Source: Bacteroidales bacterium
Lineage (GTDB): Bacteria > Bacteroidota > Bacteroidia > Bacteroidales > UBA932
NCBI GenBank assembly: GCA_017651225.1
Contig: JAGCDF010000017.1
Coordinates: 1 to 64,000 of the forward strand
Direction of reading: 5' to 3'
DNA length: 64,000 bases
This document shows, piece after piece, positions 43,294-52,300 of the stretch. Under the pieces are notes generated by a model. That model was not told where the DNA came from. It saw only the letters and a list, made by a program, of their open reading frames with translations, and did not search any database. Numbering within the stretch: position 1 is the stretch's first letter; the number at the start of each line of letters is the position of its first letter. Position numbers and translations under genes: made by a program.

Positions 43294-45138
43294 ATGTGTG
43301 GAATTGTAGGATATGTGGGCGGCCGGCAGGCCTACCCGATTCTTATCAAGGGACTGACCCGGCTCGAGTACCGGGGATATGACAGCGCCGGCGTGGCGCT
43401 GATTAACGACGGCGGCGACCTGGTCGTCTACAAGACCAAGGGCAAGGTCAAGGACCTGGAGGCCGTGACGGCCGACAAGAACGTGTCCGGCAGCACGGGC
43501 ATCGCCCACACCCGCTGGGCGACGCACGGAGAGCCGAGCGACGTCAATTCGCATCCCCATTATTCCGAGAATCATCAGCTCGCCCTGATCCACAACGGTA
43601 TCATCGAGAACTACCAGGCCCTGAAGACGGAGCTCACCCGCAAGGGCTACCATTTCCAGTCCCAGACGGACACGGAGGTGGTCATCCAGCTCATCCAGTA
43701 CATGATGGATTCGCGCAAGGTGTCCTTCGACAAGGCCGTGCCCATGGCGCTCAACCACGTGGTCGGCGCCTACGCGCTCGTCATCATGGACAAGACCCAG
43801 CCCGACAAGCTGATCGCCGCCCGCAAGGGCAGTCCGCTTATCATCGGCGTGGGGGAAGGGGAGTATTTCGTCGGTTCCGACGCCTCTCCGATCATCGAGT
43901 ACACCAACAAGGTCGTCTACCTGGGTGAGGAGCAGATCGCTTTCATCCGGCGCGGCGAGGAGCTCCGCATCACGGACCTGCGCAGCGTCGAGCAGACGCC
44001 CGAGGTCCGGGAGCTGGAGCTGAGCCTGAGCGAGATCGAAAAGGGCGGTTTCCCGCATTTCATGCTGAAGGAGATCTTCGAGCAGCCGCGCACGCTGCGC
44101 GCCTCCATGCAGGGCCGTCTGCATCCCGAGCTCGGCGAGGTCAAGCTTTCCGGTGTCATCGACAACCGGGAGCGCCTGCTGAACGCCCAGCGTTTCGTCA
44201 TCTGCGCCTGCGGTACTTCCTGGCATGCCGGCCTGATCGGCAAATACATGATCGAGGAGCTGACGCGCAAGCCCGTCGAGGTCGAGTACGCGTCCGAGTT
44301 CCGCTATCGCCGTCCGGTCATCTTCCCGACGGATGTCGTGATCGCCATCTCCCAGTCCGGCGAGACGGCCGACACGCTGGCCGCCGTGAATCTGGCCCGC
44401 GAGTCGGGCGCCTTCCTGTTCGGCATCTGCAACGTGGTGGGCTCTTCCATCGCCCGCGCCACGGACACCGGCTGCTATACGCACATCGGTCCGGAGATCG
44501 GCGTCGCTTCCACCAAGGCGTTCACCGCCCAGGTGACGACGCTCTTCCTGCTCGCGCTGAGCCTCGCCGAGCAGCTCGGCACCGTCTCTGACGAGCGCCG
44601 TGCCGCCCTGGTGAAGGAACTGCAGGTCATTCCTGACAAGATCGCCAAGATCCTGGAGCATGACGAGCAGATCGCCGACCTGGCGAAGGTCTTCTCCTAT
44701 GCGCACAATTTCCTCTACCTGGGCCGCGGCTTCAACTATCCGGTGGCTCTGGAGGGTGCGCTGAAGCTCAAGGAAATCTCCTACATCCACGCCGAGGGCT
44801 ACCCGGCCGCCGAGATGAAGCACGGCCCGATCGCCCTGATCGACGAGGAGATGCCGGTGGTCGTGATCGCGCCGCGTCGCGGCAATTACGAGAAGATTCT
44901 TTCGAATATTCAAGAGGTTAAGGCCCGCAAGGGCCGCATCATCAGCGTGGTCACGGAAGGGGATACCGACGTCAAGGCCCTGTCCGACTGGTCCTTCGAG
45001 ATCCCGGACACCGAGGAGTGCTTCGAGCCCATCCTCTCCATCGTCCCGCTCCAGCTGCTGGCCTACCACGTCGCCATCGCCAAGGGCCGCGACGTCGACC
45101 AGCCCCGCAACCTCGCCAAGTCTGTGACGGTGGAGTAG
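43294..45138 (+). CDS. glmS: Glucosamine-fructose-6-phosphate aminotransferase
   Basis: It makes glucosamine-6-phosphate from fructose-6-phosphate and glutamine for cell-wall and LPS sugars. The 614-residue protein starts MCGIVGYVG, with Cys as the N-terminal nucleophile; RLEYRGYDSAGVA, HTRWATHGEP and two SIS domains (CGTSWHAG near 306 and the later sugar-binding repeat) follow, and it ends in AKSVTVE. It is the last gene of the plus-strand cluster. No glmS ribozyme is seen in the 10-bp gap upstream. Confidence 0.97.
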   Translation: MCGIVGYVGGRQAYPILIKGLTRLEYRGYDSAGVALINDGGDLVVYKTKGKVKDLEAVTADKNVSGSTGIAHTRWATHGEPSDVNSHPHYSENHQLALIHNGIIENYQALKTELTRKGYHFQSQTDTEVVIQLIQYMMDSRKVSFDKAVPMALNHVVGAYALVIMDKTQPDKLIAARKGSPLIIGVGEGEYFVGSDASPIIEYTNKVVYLGEEQIAFIRRGEELRITDLRSVEQTPEVRELELSLSEIEKGGFPHFMLKEIFEQPRTLRASMQGRLHPELGEVKLSGVIDNRERLLNAQRFVICACGTSWHAGLIGKYMIEELTRKPVEVEYASEFRYRRPVIFPTDVVIAISQSGETADTLAAVNLARESGAFLFGICNVVGSSIARATDTGCYTHIGPEIGVASTKAFTAQVTTLFLLALSLAEQLGTVSDERRAALVKELQVIPDKIAKILEHDEQIADLAKVFSYAHNFLYLGRGFNYPVALEGALKLKEISYIHAEGYPAAEMKHGPIALIDEEMPVVVIAPRRGNYEKILSNIQEVKARKGRIISVVTEGDTDVKALSDWSFEIPDTEECFEPILSIVPLQLLAYHVAIAKGRDVDQPRNLAKSVTVE

Positions 45139-45171
45139 GACCCGGCAATCGGGACCTCCCCTAGCGTCATC

Positions 45172-45186
45172 CCCGACCTGTTCGGG
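45172..45186 (+). repeat. Short hairpin after glmS, likely dispersed repeat
   Basis: CCCGA with TCGGG around a 5-base loop, inside GCGTCATCCCCGACCTGTTC. The words resemble the widespread intergenic GTCAT(C/T)CCCGA repeat family. Another small stem (CCCG, GCAAT, CGGG at 45141-45153) precedes it. Confidence 0.5.
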
Positions 45187-45203
45187 CATCTCATACCAAA
45201 CAT

Positions 45204-45231
45204 AATTCGCCGGTCTCACAGCCGGCGAATT
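45204..45231. terminator. Hairpin after glmS, second copy of the lysA element
   Basis: A perfect 10-bp stem (AATTCGCCGG at 45204-45213, CCGGCGAATT at 45222-45231) with an 8-base loop. It shares nine stem bases with the hairpin at 7213-7236 and is followed by GTTTCCCG and TCCGCGCGGGAGCC, which here are contiguous and at lysA are split by the palindromic array. It can act on both strands between convergent glmS and thiL. Confidence 0.7.
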
Positions 45232-45348
45232 CCGTTTCCCGTCCGCGCGGGAGCCTGCGCCCGTTTGCCTGTGCTGTCGGGGGTGTGCGGGGGCCGTGCG
45301 AGAGGAGCGGCTGCCGCCTCTGCCGAAAGCACTGGGTGTTGCTATCTG

Positions 45349-45480
45349 ACAGGTGTCCACGAAATCGCCATTCTACGCGATATTTTTGGACACCTGTCGG
45401 CGTTTTGGGCCCTTTTCGGCGGTTTTCGGGGGGAGGTGTCCACTTTTATTGCACCAGTGGCCGTTTTTGTGGACACCTGT
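45349..45480. repeat. Two inverted pairs of AGGTGTCCAC arms
   Basis: AGGTGTCCAC occurs at 45351-45360 and 45434-45443, and its inverse GGACACCTGT at 45388-45397 and 45471-45480. Each pair encloses about 27 bases; the two pairs repeat at 83 bp. The last arm abuts the thiL stop codon. The gap is convergent, so promoter action is unlikely; transcript end structures or a mobile repeat are more likely. The spacers have T-rich parts but no shared gene. Confidence 0.7.
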
Positions 45481-45481
45481 C

Positions 45482-46462
45482 TTATTTTCCCTTCTTGAAA
45501 TGATCGAAGCCGGGGGCGAGGGGGGAGGAGGTGCCGCGCCAGGTGAGGCGGGCGGGGCCGTGGGCGCGGTCGGTGACGCGGCCGATGACGAAATGCGGGA
45601 CGGTGAGGAGCGCCTCGGCCTGCGGGGTGCAGGTGAAGAGGAGCTCGTAGTCCTCGCCGCCGGAGACGGCGAGGGCGAGGGGATCCCAGCCGAAGCGCTG
45701 GCAGCAGTGCTTCAGCGCGAGGGAGAGAGGGATCGCAGAGACGTCAATTTCGGCATCCATCCCCGATGCATCGAGAATATGCTGCAGATCAGAACCGAGG
45801 CCGTCGGAGAGGTCCATCATGGCGTGCACGCCCAGGTTGAGGCGAAGCTCCTCGCCCTCCGGCACACGCGGGACAGGGCGGTAGTGCCGGTCGATCAGGC
45901 GCTGCACCTCCACGTCGCGCTCCACCCCTTTCAGGATGGCCTTCAGGCCGGCGGCGGAATCGCCCAGCGAACCGGTCACGCAGATGACATCGCCCTTCTG
46001 GGCGTTGCTGCGCAGCCGGGCGCGCGCGTAAGGGCATTCGCCGAGAACGGTCACATTGATGCAGATCCGGTCCGGCGAGGCGGTGGTGTCGCCGCCGAGC
46101 AGGGGCGTTCCAAAGCGCTCAGAAATGTCGGCATAGCCGTGCATGAAAGCGTCGATCCACTCGGTGTCCAGGTCGGCGGGGAGGGCAAGGGAAAGGAAGG
46201 TGCCCGTGGGCTTGCCGCCCATCGCGGCGATGTCGCTGAGGTTGACGGCGGCGGACTTCCAGCCGAGGTCATAGGGTGGGATGTCCTTGCGCAGGAAATG
46301 CGTGCCTTCGATGAGCATGTCGCTGCTGACGAGGGTGTCGCGCCCGGTGCTTTGGGGGAGGACGGCGCAGTCGTCGCCGATGCCCGTCACCCCGTCGGGG
46401 GCGCGGAAACGCGTCTGGATGCGCTCGATCAGGCCGAATTCGCCGAGTTCTGAAAGCTTCAT
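45482..46462 (-). CDS. thiL: Thiamine-monophosphate kinase
   Basis: It phosphorylates thiamine monophosphate to thiamine diphosphate, the active cofactor. The 326-residue protein starts with LGEFGLIERI, then GIGDDCAVL, SSDMLIEGTHF and AVNLSDIAAMGGKPTG, followed by GGDTTAS, all family marks for ATP and metal binding. It is the last gene of the tamB run on the minus strand, 6 bp after the metallohydrolase gene. Confidence 0.95.
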   Translation of the reverse strand: MKLSELGEFGLIERIQTRFRAPDGVTGIGDDCAVLPQSTGRDTLVSSDMLIEGTHFLRKDIPPYDLGWKSAAVNLSDIAAMGGKPTGTFLSLALPADLDTEWIDAFMHGYADISERFGTPLLGGDTTASPDRICINVTVLGECPYARARLRSNAQKGDVICVTGSLGDSAAGLKAILKGVERDVEVQRLIDRHYRPVPRVPEGEELRLNLGVHAMMDLSDGLGSDLQHILDASGMDAEIDVSAIPLSLALKHCCQRFGWDPLALAVSGGEDYELLFTCTPQAEALLTVPHFVIGRVTDRAHGPARLTWRGTSSPLAPGFDHFKKGK

Positions 46463-46468
46463 GGCGTA

Positions 46469-47341
46469 CTATTCAATAACCAGCCCGTCGTAGGCCGGAT
46501 GGACATGCGGCGGCAGCATGGCCGCGAAGGCCTCGTGCCGGGGCAGCAGGTGGGACAGGTGGGTGATGTAGGACTCGCGTGCGCCCACTTTCTCGAAGAA
46601 ATCCAGGCATTCCTGCAGGGAAGGGTGGGAATGGTGCGGGTCGATCTTGACGCAGCCGAGGGTGACATACTCCACGCCGCGCAGCTTCTCCAGCTCCGCG
46701 TCGCTGTCCAGCATCTTGATGTCGGTCAGGTAGGCGATGTTGCCGAAGCGGTAGCCCAGTACGGAGAGCTTCTTCTCGAGGTGGTGCCAGCCGTGGATCG
46801 GCACGACCTCGACAGTGGCGTCGGGGGCGGGGTGCGGCGGCAGGTGATGGTAGCCGAAGCCGCGCTCCCACTCCAGGATCTCCTCGTTGGCGTTGGAATG
46901 CACCGTGAAGGGCTTCGTGGGGTCGATGTGGTGGACGTGCCATTCCGGCGCTCCGGGGTACTTCTCCTCCGCGAAGGCGTAGCCGTACTCGCGGCGGAGC
47001 GTGTTCTCCACGTAGGGCTCGCACCAGATGTTGACGGGGTGGCGCTCCGCGAGGTTGAACGCGCGGATATCGTCGAGCCCGCCCGTATGGTCTTTGTGGT
47101 TGTGTGTCAAGAGGATGGCATCCAGGTGATGCACATTCTCGCGCAGCATCTGGGCGCGGAAATCCGGGCCGGCGTCCACCAGGATCGTCAGGCCGCCGTA
47201 CTCGACCAGGGCCGAGGCGCGCAGGCGCTTGTCGCGCGGGTCGGCCGAGCGGCACACCTCGCAGTCGCAGGCGATCATCGGGACGCCCGCGGAAGTGCCT
47301 GTGCCGAGAAAGGTCAGTTTTGCTTTCTGCTCCATAATCAA
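46469..47341 (-). CDS. MBL-fold metallohydrolase (PhnP-like)
   Basis: A 290-residue beta-lactamase-fold hydrolase. The metal motif is THNHKDHTGG (HxHxDH) near 79-85; the GTGTSAGVPM start and the paired CDCEVC near 26-31 resemble PhnP-type phosphodiesterases, where the cysteines can bind a structural zinc. The substrate may be a cyclic phosphodiester, but this is only by family resemblance. The start codon overlaps mtaB by 4 bp; ATG 47335 is an alternative. Confidence 0.88.
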   Translation of the reverse strand: MIMEQKAKLTFLGTGTSAGVPMIACDCEVCRSADPRDKRLRASALVEYGGLTILVDAGPDFRAQMLRENVHHLDAILLTHNHKDHTGGLDDIRAFNLAERHPVNIWCEPYVENTLRREYGYAFAEEKYPGAPEWHVHHIDPTKPFTVHSNANEEILEWERGFGYHHLPPHPAPDATVEVVPIHGWHHLEKKLSVLGYRFGNIAYLTDIKMLDSDAELEKLRGVEYVTLGCVKIDPHHSHPSLQECLDFFEKVGARESYITHLSHLLPRHEAFAAMLPPHVHPAYDGLVIE

Positions 47342-48591
47342 TCTATTACAATGTCCGCCAGCGTGCCGACGAGCGCCGGGTCGTAGGGCCGCGAGAGGCG
47401 GATGTAGTTGCCGGTATAACCTTCCATCATCCCGTCGTGGACGGTGGACTCCCAGAGCACGCGCTCGCGCACGCCGCGGTTCTGCGCGCGGAAATCCGCG
47501 TGCAGCTTGCGGCAGAGCTCCTCCAGCACGGCCACGCGGTGCTTCTTGGTGGCCTCGTCCACCTGGCCGGGCATGGCCGCGGCGGGCGTGCCGGGACGGC
47601 GGGAGTAGGGGAAGACGTGGATAAAGGCTGGGTGGACGCGCTCGATGAAGTTGAAGGTCTCCTTGAAGAGCTCCTGCGTCTCGCCGGGCAGGCCGACCAT
47701 CACGTCGATGCCGAAGAAGACCTTCGGCGCGCCCGGCCGCTCCATCTTGCGGCGTATCATCTCGAGCCGCTCCGCGAAGAAGGCCGTGTCGTAGTGGCGC
47801 CCCATGCGTTCCAGCAGCGCGTCGGAGCCGGTCTGCAGGGGGATGTGGAAATGCGGCTGGAACTTGGTCCCGGAGGCAATCCAGTCCACGATCTCCTCCG
47901 TCAGGAGGTTGGGCTCGATGCTCGAGATGCGGTAGCGCTCGATGCCTTCGACCCCGTTCAGGGCCTTCAGCAGGTCGAGGAACGATTCGCCGGTCGTCCG
48001 GCCGAAATCGCCCGTATTCACGCCCGTGAGCACGATTTCACGCACGCCTTCGGCGGCGATCTTCTCCGCGTTGCGCACGCACTCGGCGATGGGCAGGTTG
48101 CGGCTTTCCCCCCGGGCGTAGGGGACCGTGCAGTATTTGCAAAAATTATTGCACCCGTCCTGCACCTTCAAGAACGCACGGGTGCGGCTTTCAGCCGCGG
48201 AAAATGCGGAAAATACGGTCGACGCCGCCTGCGGCGCGGCGGGGGCATTGATGCCCAGGAGCGCCAGCGTCTCGGCGACGACCAGGCCTTTCTCCTTCGC
48301 GCCGAAGACGCGCGAGACGCCTTCGATGCGCTCGATCTCTGCGCGGCGCAGCTCGGCGCTGCAGCCCGTCACGACGATGCGCGCCTCCGGGTGGAGGCGG
48401 TGCATCTTGCGCACCAGGTTGCGGGACTTGCTGTCCGCCGTGGCGGTGACGGAACAGGTATTGATCAGGCACACGTCCGCCGCCTGGCCCCAGGGCACGA
48501 CTTCCAGCCCCGCGGCGAGGAAGCCGCGTTCGTAGGTCGCCGTCTCGGCGAAATTGAGCTTGCAGCCCAGGGTCAGCAGCGCGATTTTCAT
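47338..48591 (-). CDS. mtaB: tRNA t6A37 methylthiotransferase MtaB
   Basis: A radical SAM enzyme that adds a methylthio group to t6A at position 37 of tRNAs reading ANN codons. The 417-residue protein has an N-terminal MTTase domain with cysteines near LGCKLN, INTCSVT and TGCSAEL for one Fe-S cluster, and the radical-SAM CNNFCKYC motif near 150. A GC-rich insert-like stretch, SAFSAAESRTR, lies just before it. tsaD, which makes the t6A substrate, starts about 5.4 kb away on the other strand. Confidence 0.94.
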   Translation of the reverse strand: MKIALLTLGCKLNFAETATYERGFLAAGLEVVPWGQAADVCLINTCSVTATADSKSRNLVRKMHRLHPEARIVVTGCSAELRRAEIERIEGVSRVFGAKEKGLVVAETLALLGINAPAAPQAASTVFSAFSAAESRTRAFLKVQDGCNNFCKYCTVPYARGESRNLPIAECVRNAEKIAAEGVREIVLTGVNTGDFGRTTGESFLDLLKALNGVEGIERYRISSIEPNLLTEEIVDWIASGTKFQPHFHIPLQTGSDALLERMGRHYDTAFFAERLEMIRRKMERPGAPKVFFGIDVMVGLPGETQELFKETFNFIERVHPAFIHVFPYSRRPGTPAAAMPGQVDEATKKHRVAVLEELCRKLHADFRAQNRGVRERVLWESTVHDGMMEGYTGNYIRLSRPYDPALVGTLADIVID

Positions 48592-48594
48592 GGC

Positions 48595-49320
48595 TTAGGC
48601 GAGGAGGATGAAGACGCAGGGGCGCTTGCCGATAGGAGATCCTTCGCTATGCTCAGGATGACAGTATTTGCGCCACTGGGCGACCGTTTTTGTCTGGATG
48701 AACTGCGTCGGAAGGGTGATGTCCGCAGCTATGCAGAGCTGCGTGGCGGGGGAGAGGATCTGCAGCATGTCGGCGAGCAGGGCGTCGTTGCGGTAGGGCG
48801 TCTCGATGAGAATCTGGCTCTGGTTCAGGGTGCGGGACTGCTTCTCCAGCTCCTTGAGCGCCGCGCGGCGCTCGTCGGTCTTGGCGGGGATGTAGCCGCG
48901 GAAGGCGAAGGACTGGCCGTTCAGGCCGGAGGCCATCAGGGCGAGCATCAGCGAGGAGGGACCCACCAGGGGAACCACCTCGATGCCGTGGCGGTGGCAC
49001 AGGGCCACGAGCGCGGCGCCGGGGTCGGCCACGGCCGGCAGGCCGGCTTCGGACATCAGGCCGACGTCCTGCCCGTCGAAGAGGGGCAGCAGGGCCTCCA
49101 CTTCAGCCGGGGTGGTGTGCTCGTTGAGTTCGTGCAGATCCAGCTCGTCGATGTGGCCGCGCAGGCCGTAGCGGGAAAGGAAGCGGCGCGCGGTGCGAAG
49201 CTCCTCGACGACGAAACAATGCAGGCCGCAGGCCGTCTCCAGGACGCTCTGCGGCAGGCATGCGGCCGGTTCCGTGTCACCGAGCGGTGTCGGAATCAGG
49301 TACAGTTTCCCCGGATTCAT
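48595..49320 (-). CDS. rsmI: 16S rRNA (cytidine-1402-2'-O)-methyltransferase family protein
   Basis: A SAM-dependent tetrapyrrole-methylase-fold protein of 241 residues, in the RsmI family that methylates the ribose of C1402 in 16S rRNA. It starts with GKLYLIPTPLGD and has DVGLMSEAGLPAVADPG, the SAM loop, near 85, and GPSSLMLALMASGL. It is shorter than proteobacterial RsmI (about 286), as is usual in this phylum. The C-terminal CHPEHSEGSPIG is encoded by a dispersed repeat that seems to have inserted in frame. Its start overlaps the 3' end of tamB by 44 bp. Confidence 0.85.
   Translation of the reverse strand: MNPGKLYLIPTPLGDTEPAACLPQSVLETACGLHCFVVEELRTARRFLSRYGLRGHIDELDLHELNEHTTPAEVEALLPLFDGQDVGLMSEAGLPAVADPGAALVALCHRHGIEVVPLVGPSSLMLALMASGLNGQSFAFRGYIPAKTDERRAALKELEKQSRTLNQSQILIETPYRNDALLADMLQILSPATQLCIAADITLPTQFIQTKTVAQWRKYCHPEHSEGSPIGKRPCVFILLA
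48635..48663. repeat. Dispersed HPEHSEGS-type repeat inside rsmI
   Basis: A 29-base stretch with core GATCCTTCGCTATGCTCAGG, which reads CHPEHSEGSPI on the rsmI strand. Such core sequences are known as repeated intergenic elements in many bacteria and often appear as chance HPExSEGS peptides. Here it is in frame and leaves the methyltransferase open. Confidence 0.7.
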
Positions 49321-52300
49321 CTTCGATATTGATAATGACTTGTTCGGCGAACTTCTCCGCTTCCAGCTCGTCGAGTTGCGCGCGTTTCTTCCTGGGGATG
49401 AACAGGCTGCGGGTGAAGTCCGCGAAGGACTTGTATTCTTTCTGGAAGCTGACGCCGATGCCGTTTCGCTGCGAGAAGTCGAGGTAGCTCGTGAACTCGT
49501 CGGCGGAGTGGGAGAAGACGGTGAGGCGGAACTTGCCCTCCTCGTCGAGCCGGACCTGCAGGTCGACGTCGCCGGAGAAGTCGCCGCCGGCGCTACCGGT
49601 CGAATACTGACGGTTACCGAAGTTGCCGCTCAGGATGACGCGGCTGTCGAAGAGCTCGGTGGACACCGAGACGTCGAAGAGGTTCTCGCCGGTACGCATC
49701 TCCTGGTAGCCGAATCCCACGTCGACGGGGATCTTGAAGCGCTGGAGGATGTTGTTCAGCTGGCCGGACATGATCTCCATCACGTTGGAGTACAGCAGGG
49801 CGGTCTGGTTGAAGACGCCGGAATTCTCGTCGGGCAGGAAGGTGCCGAGCAGCAGCAGGGACACGAACTGCTTCTGGACCTTGTCGCTCGTGCTCAGGGC
49901 CGATTCGACGGCCATGCGCGTGGTCGGATCCAGGTCCGGCACGTCGATGGAAAGGTTCAGCTTCGGCGCGCGCAGGCGGTCGCCGACGTTGATGACGCAG
50001 TCGACCGGACGGCGCGACAGGTTGCCCGTGCCCAGCATGGGGTCGAGCGAGGCCCGCAGGCCGTAGGTCGCGTTGATGTCCAGCTCGGTGTTCATCACGT
50101 CGCCGTTGAACTTGACGGAGCTGCCGCGTTGGACGGTAAAGTTCTTGGACAGGAGGCCCGGGAGCACGAACTGGTAGGTTCCTTCGCTGATGTTGTAGTC
50201 GCCGTTAAGGTCGAAAATGGCCCGGGACGGGCGCAGGGTGAGGGTCACCGTGCCCTGGCCGCTGACGGCCGCCACGTTGCCGGCTTCCTTGTCGATTTCC
50301 ACGAGCGCGCGGACGGCCGGCTGGATGTTCACGCGTCCGCGGATGGTGATGTCCGCAGGGGTGACTTCCTTCTTCTTGAGGCTGGCCAGCATTTCCTCAT
50401 ACGGGTCGAGCTCGCGTCGCGGCTCCGTGAAGGTCAGCAGCTGGTGGCTGCTGCTTGAAGCGGAGCCGGCGCTGGCGGACGGGGAGATGTGCACCTCGCC
50501 GTCACCGGAGGTGCTGATGTCGGCGTCCACGGTGAGCGCCGTCAGCGGGCCGCGGGCGTTGGCCGTGCCGGAGGCGCGCAGGTAGCCGTAGTAGGAGACG
50601 CCCGGCCGCTCCGGCGCATCCAGCACCTTGAGGTTGCTGAGCGCCACGCGGGCGTCGACGGAGAAGTCCTTCAGGTGCTGGTAGAGCAGGCCGCCGTCGA
50701 CGGTCATGCTGCCGCCGTCGTCGTCCCGGACGGCCACGTGTTCCAGGGTGGCGCCGTTCTGGTCCACCCGGATCGGGCCGCTGAGGGTATAACCGACGCC
50801 GGTGAGCCCGACGAGGGCGTAGGCGTCATCAAGGTACAGGTCGTCACTGTGGGGGACGAGGTCGTCCATCGGGCCGGTCAGGCTGACGTGGCCGCTGATG
50901 CCGCCGTTCAGCTCCGTGATGGCGTCGGGTAGGAAGACCGAGGCCACGGCCAGCGGGAAGCGCTCCAGGCCGGCCTGGAGATCCAGGCGCTTCTCCTGCA
51001 GGAAGTAGCTGCCGCCGACGCGCAGGGCGTCCCGGCCGTCGATGTGGTCCACCAGGCTGATGCCGAGCTCCTTGCCTTCGTTCTGCCACTGGCTGGAAAG
51101 GGTCATGTTGCCCGCATCCACGCCGGAAAGGCGCAGGGTGTCGAGCCGGAAGTCCATGATCATGCCCAGGGCCTTGTTCGGACCGGAGGTGACGGTGGCC
51201 TGGCCGTTCATCAGGCCTTCGAGGCCGAACTGCGCCGGCAGGAACTGGTTGACGAGCGCCAGGTCGAAGCGGTCCATGTGCAGGGAGAGCGTATCGCTGC
51301 GGCGCGACGAGAAGCCGCCGTCCACCAGCAGCTGCTGCGCTCCGTTGCTGATCAGGAAATGGTCCAGGCGGATGTCCTGGCCGTGCTTGATGATGTCGGC
51401 GGGCGCGAAACTCCAGGTCTCCTCTCCCGCCATGATGTAGGAACCGACCGGGTGGGCCTGGATGACCAGCTCGCCGTCGTCTTCGTCCCGGAACATCCGG
51501 CCTTCCAGGTTGACGGTGGCCTCTCCGCCCGTGCCGGAGAAATCGTCGTAATGTACCCCCAGGGACAGGAGGTTGTCGTCCGCCCCGAGCGTGATGGCGG
51601 GGTTGAGCACCGCGAGGGTGCCGGCGCGCAGTTCGGAGCTGATGACGTTCGCGAGGAGCGCCCCGTTCCGGTTGTCAAAGAGCAGGTCGACGTTCCGGAG
51701 GTAATTCTTGCCGAAGGCGATGCGGTCTGAACTGACGCGGCCGTTGAGCCGGCCCTCGTCCGTCGTGGTGAGGGAGAAGTCGGTGTTGTCGGCGATGTAC
51801 GCGCCGGGCGCGAAGACCGCCAGGATTTCGCGCGTGTCGTGGAAGATGGCGTCCAGGTTGTAGTTGCCGCAGCCCTGCTGCTCAAACTCGTTGGTGAAGA
51901 GGGCGGTGAGGTCGCGGCGCACGGTGATCTCCTGCAGGTCGCGGGCGAATTGCGTGACCGGACGGTCGCCCTGGAAGCGCGCTTCCAGGAAGGGCGCGTT
52001 GAAGTCGATTTCCTGCCAGGACCCGTCCGTGCGGGCGTTGACCTGGATGTCGCCGAGCTGGTGCGCGCCTTCCTTGTCGGTCAGGCGGACGCCTTCCAGC
52101 CGGACGCTGCCGTCGAAGCGCTCGCCAAGGCGGACCAGGTCCGCGTGCAGGTTGGTGGCGGCGCGGGACAGCTTGCCGCCGGCGTCGAAGCCGAGGGCGG
52201 CGAGGTTGGCGTCCGCGATCTGCCCGTCCACACGGTAGCGGGCGCGGCCGTTCTTCGGCGTCAGGTCCGCCAGGCCGGTCAGGTCGAGGCGGAGCAGGGG

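Noticed and set aside
45265..46453. Plus-strand frames over the AGGTGTCC arms and thiL
   Set aside because: The part over the repeats is repeat-derived and the remainder is antisense to thiL, which is a complete conserved gene.
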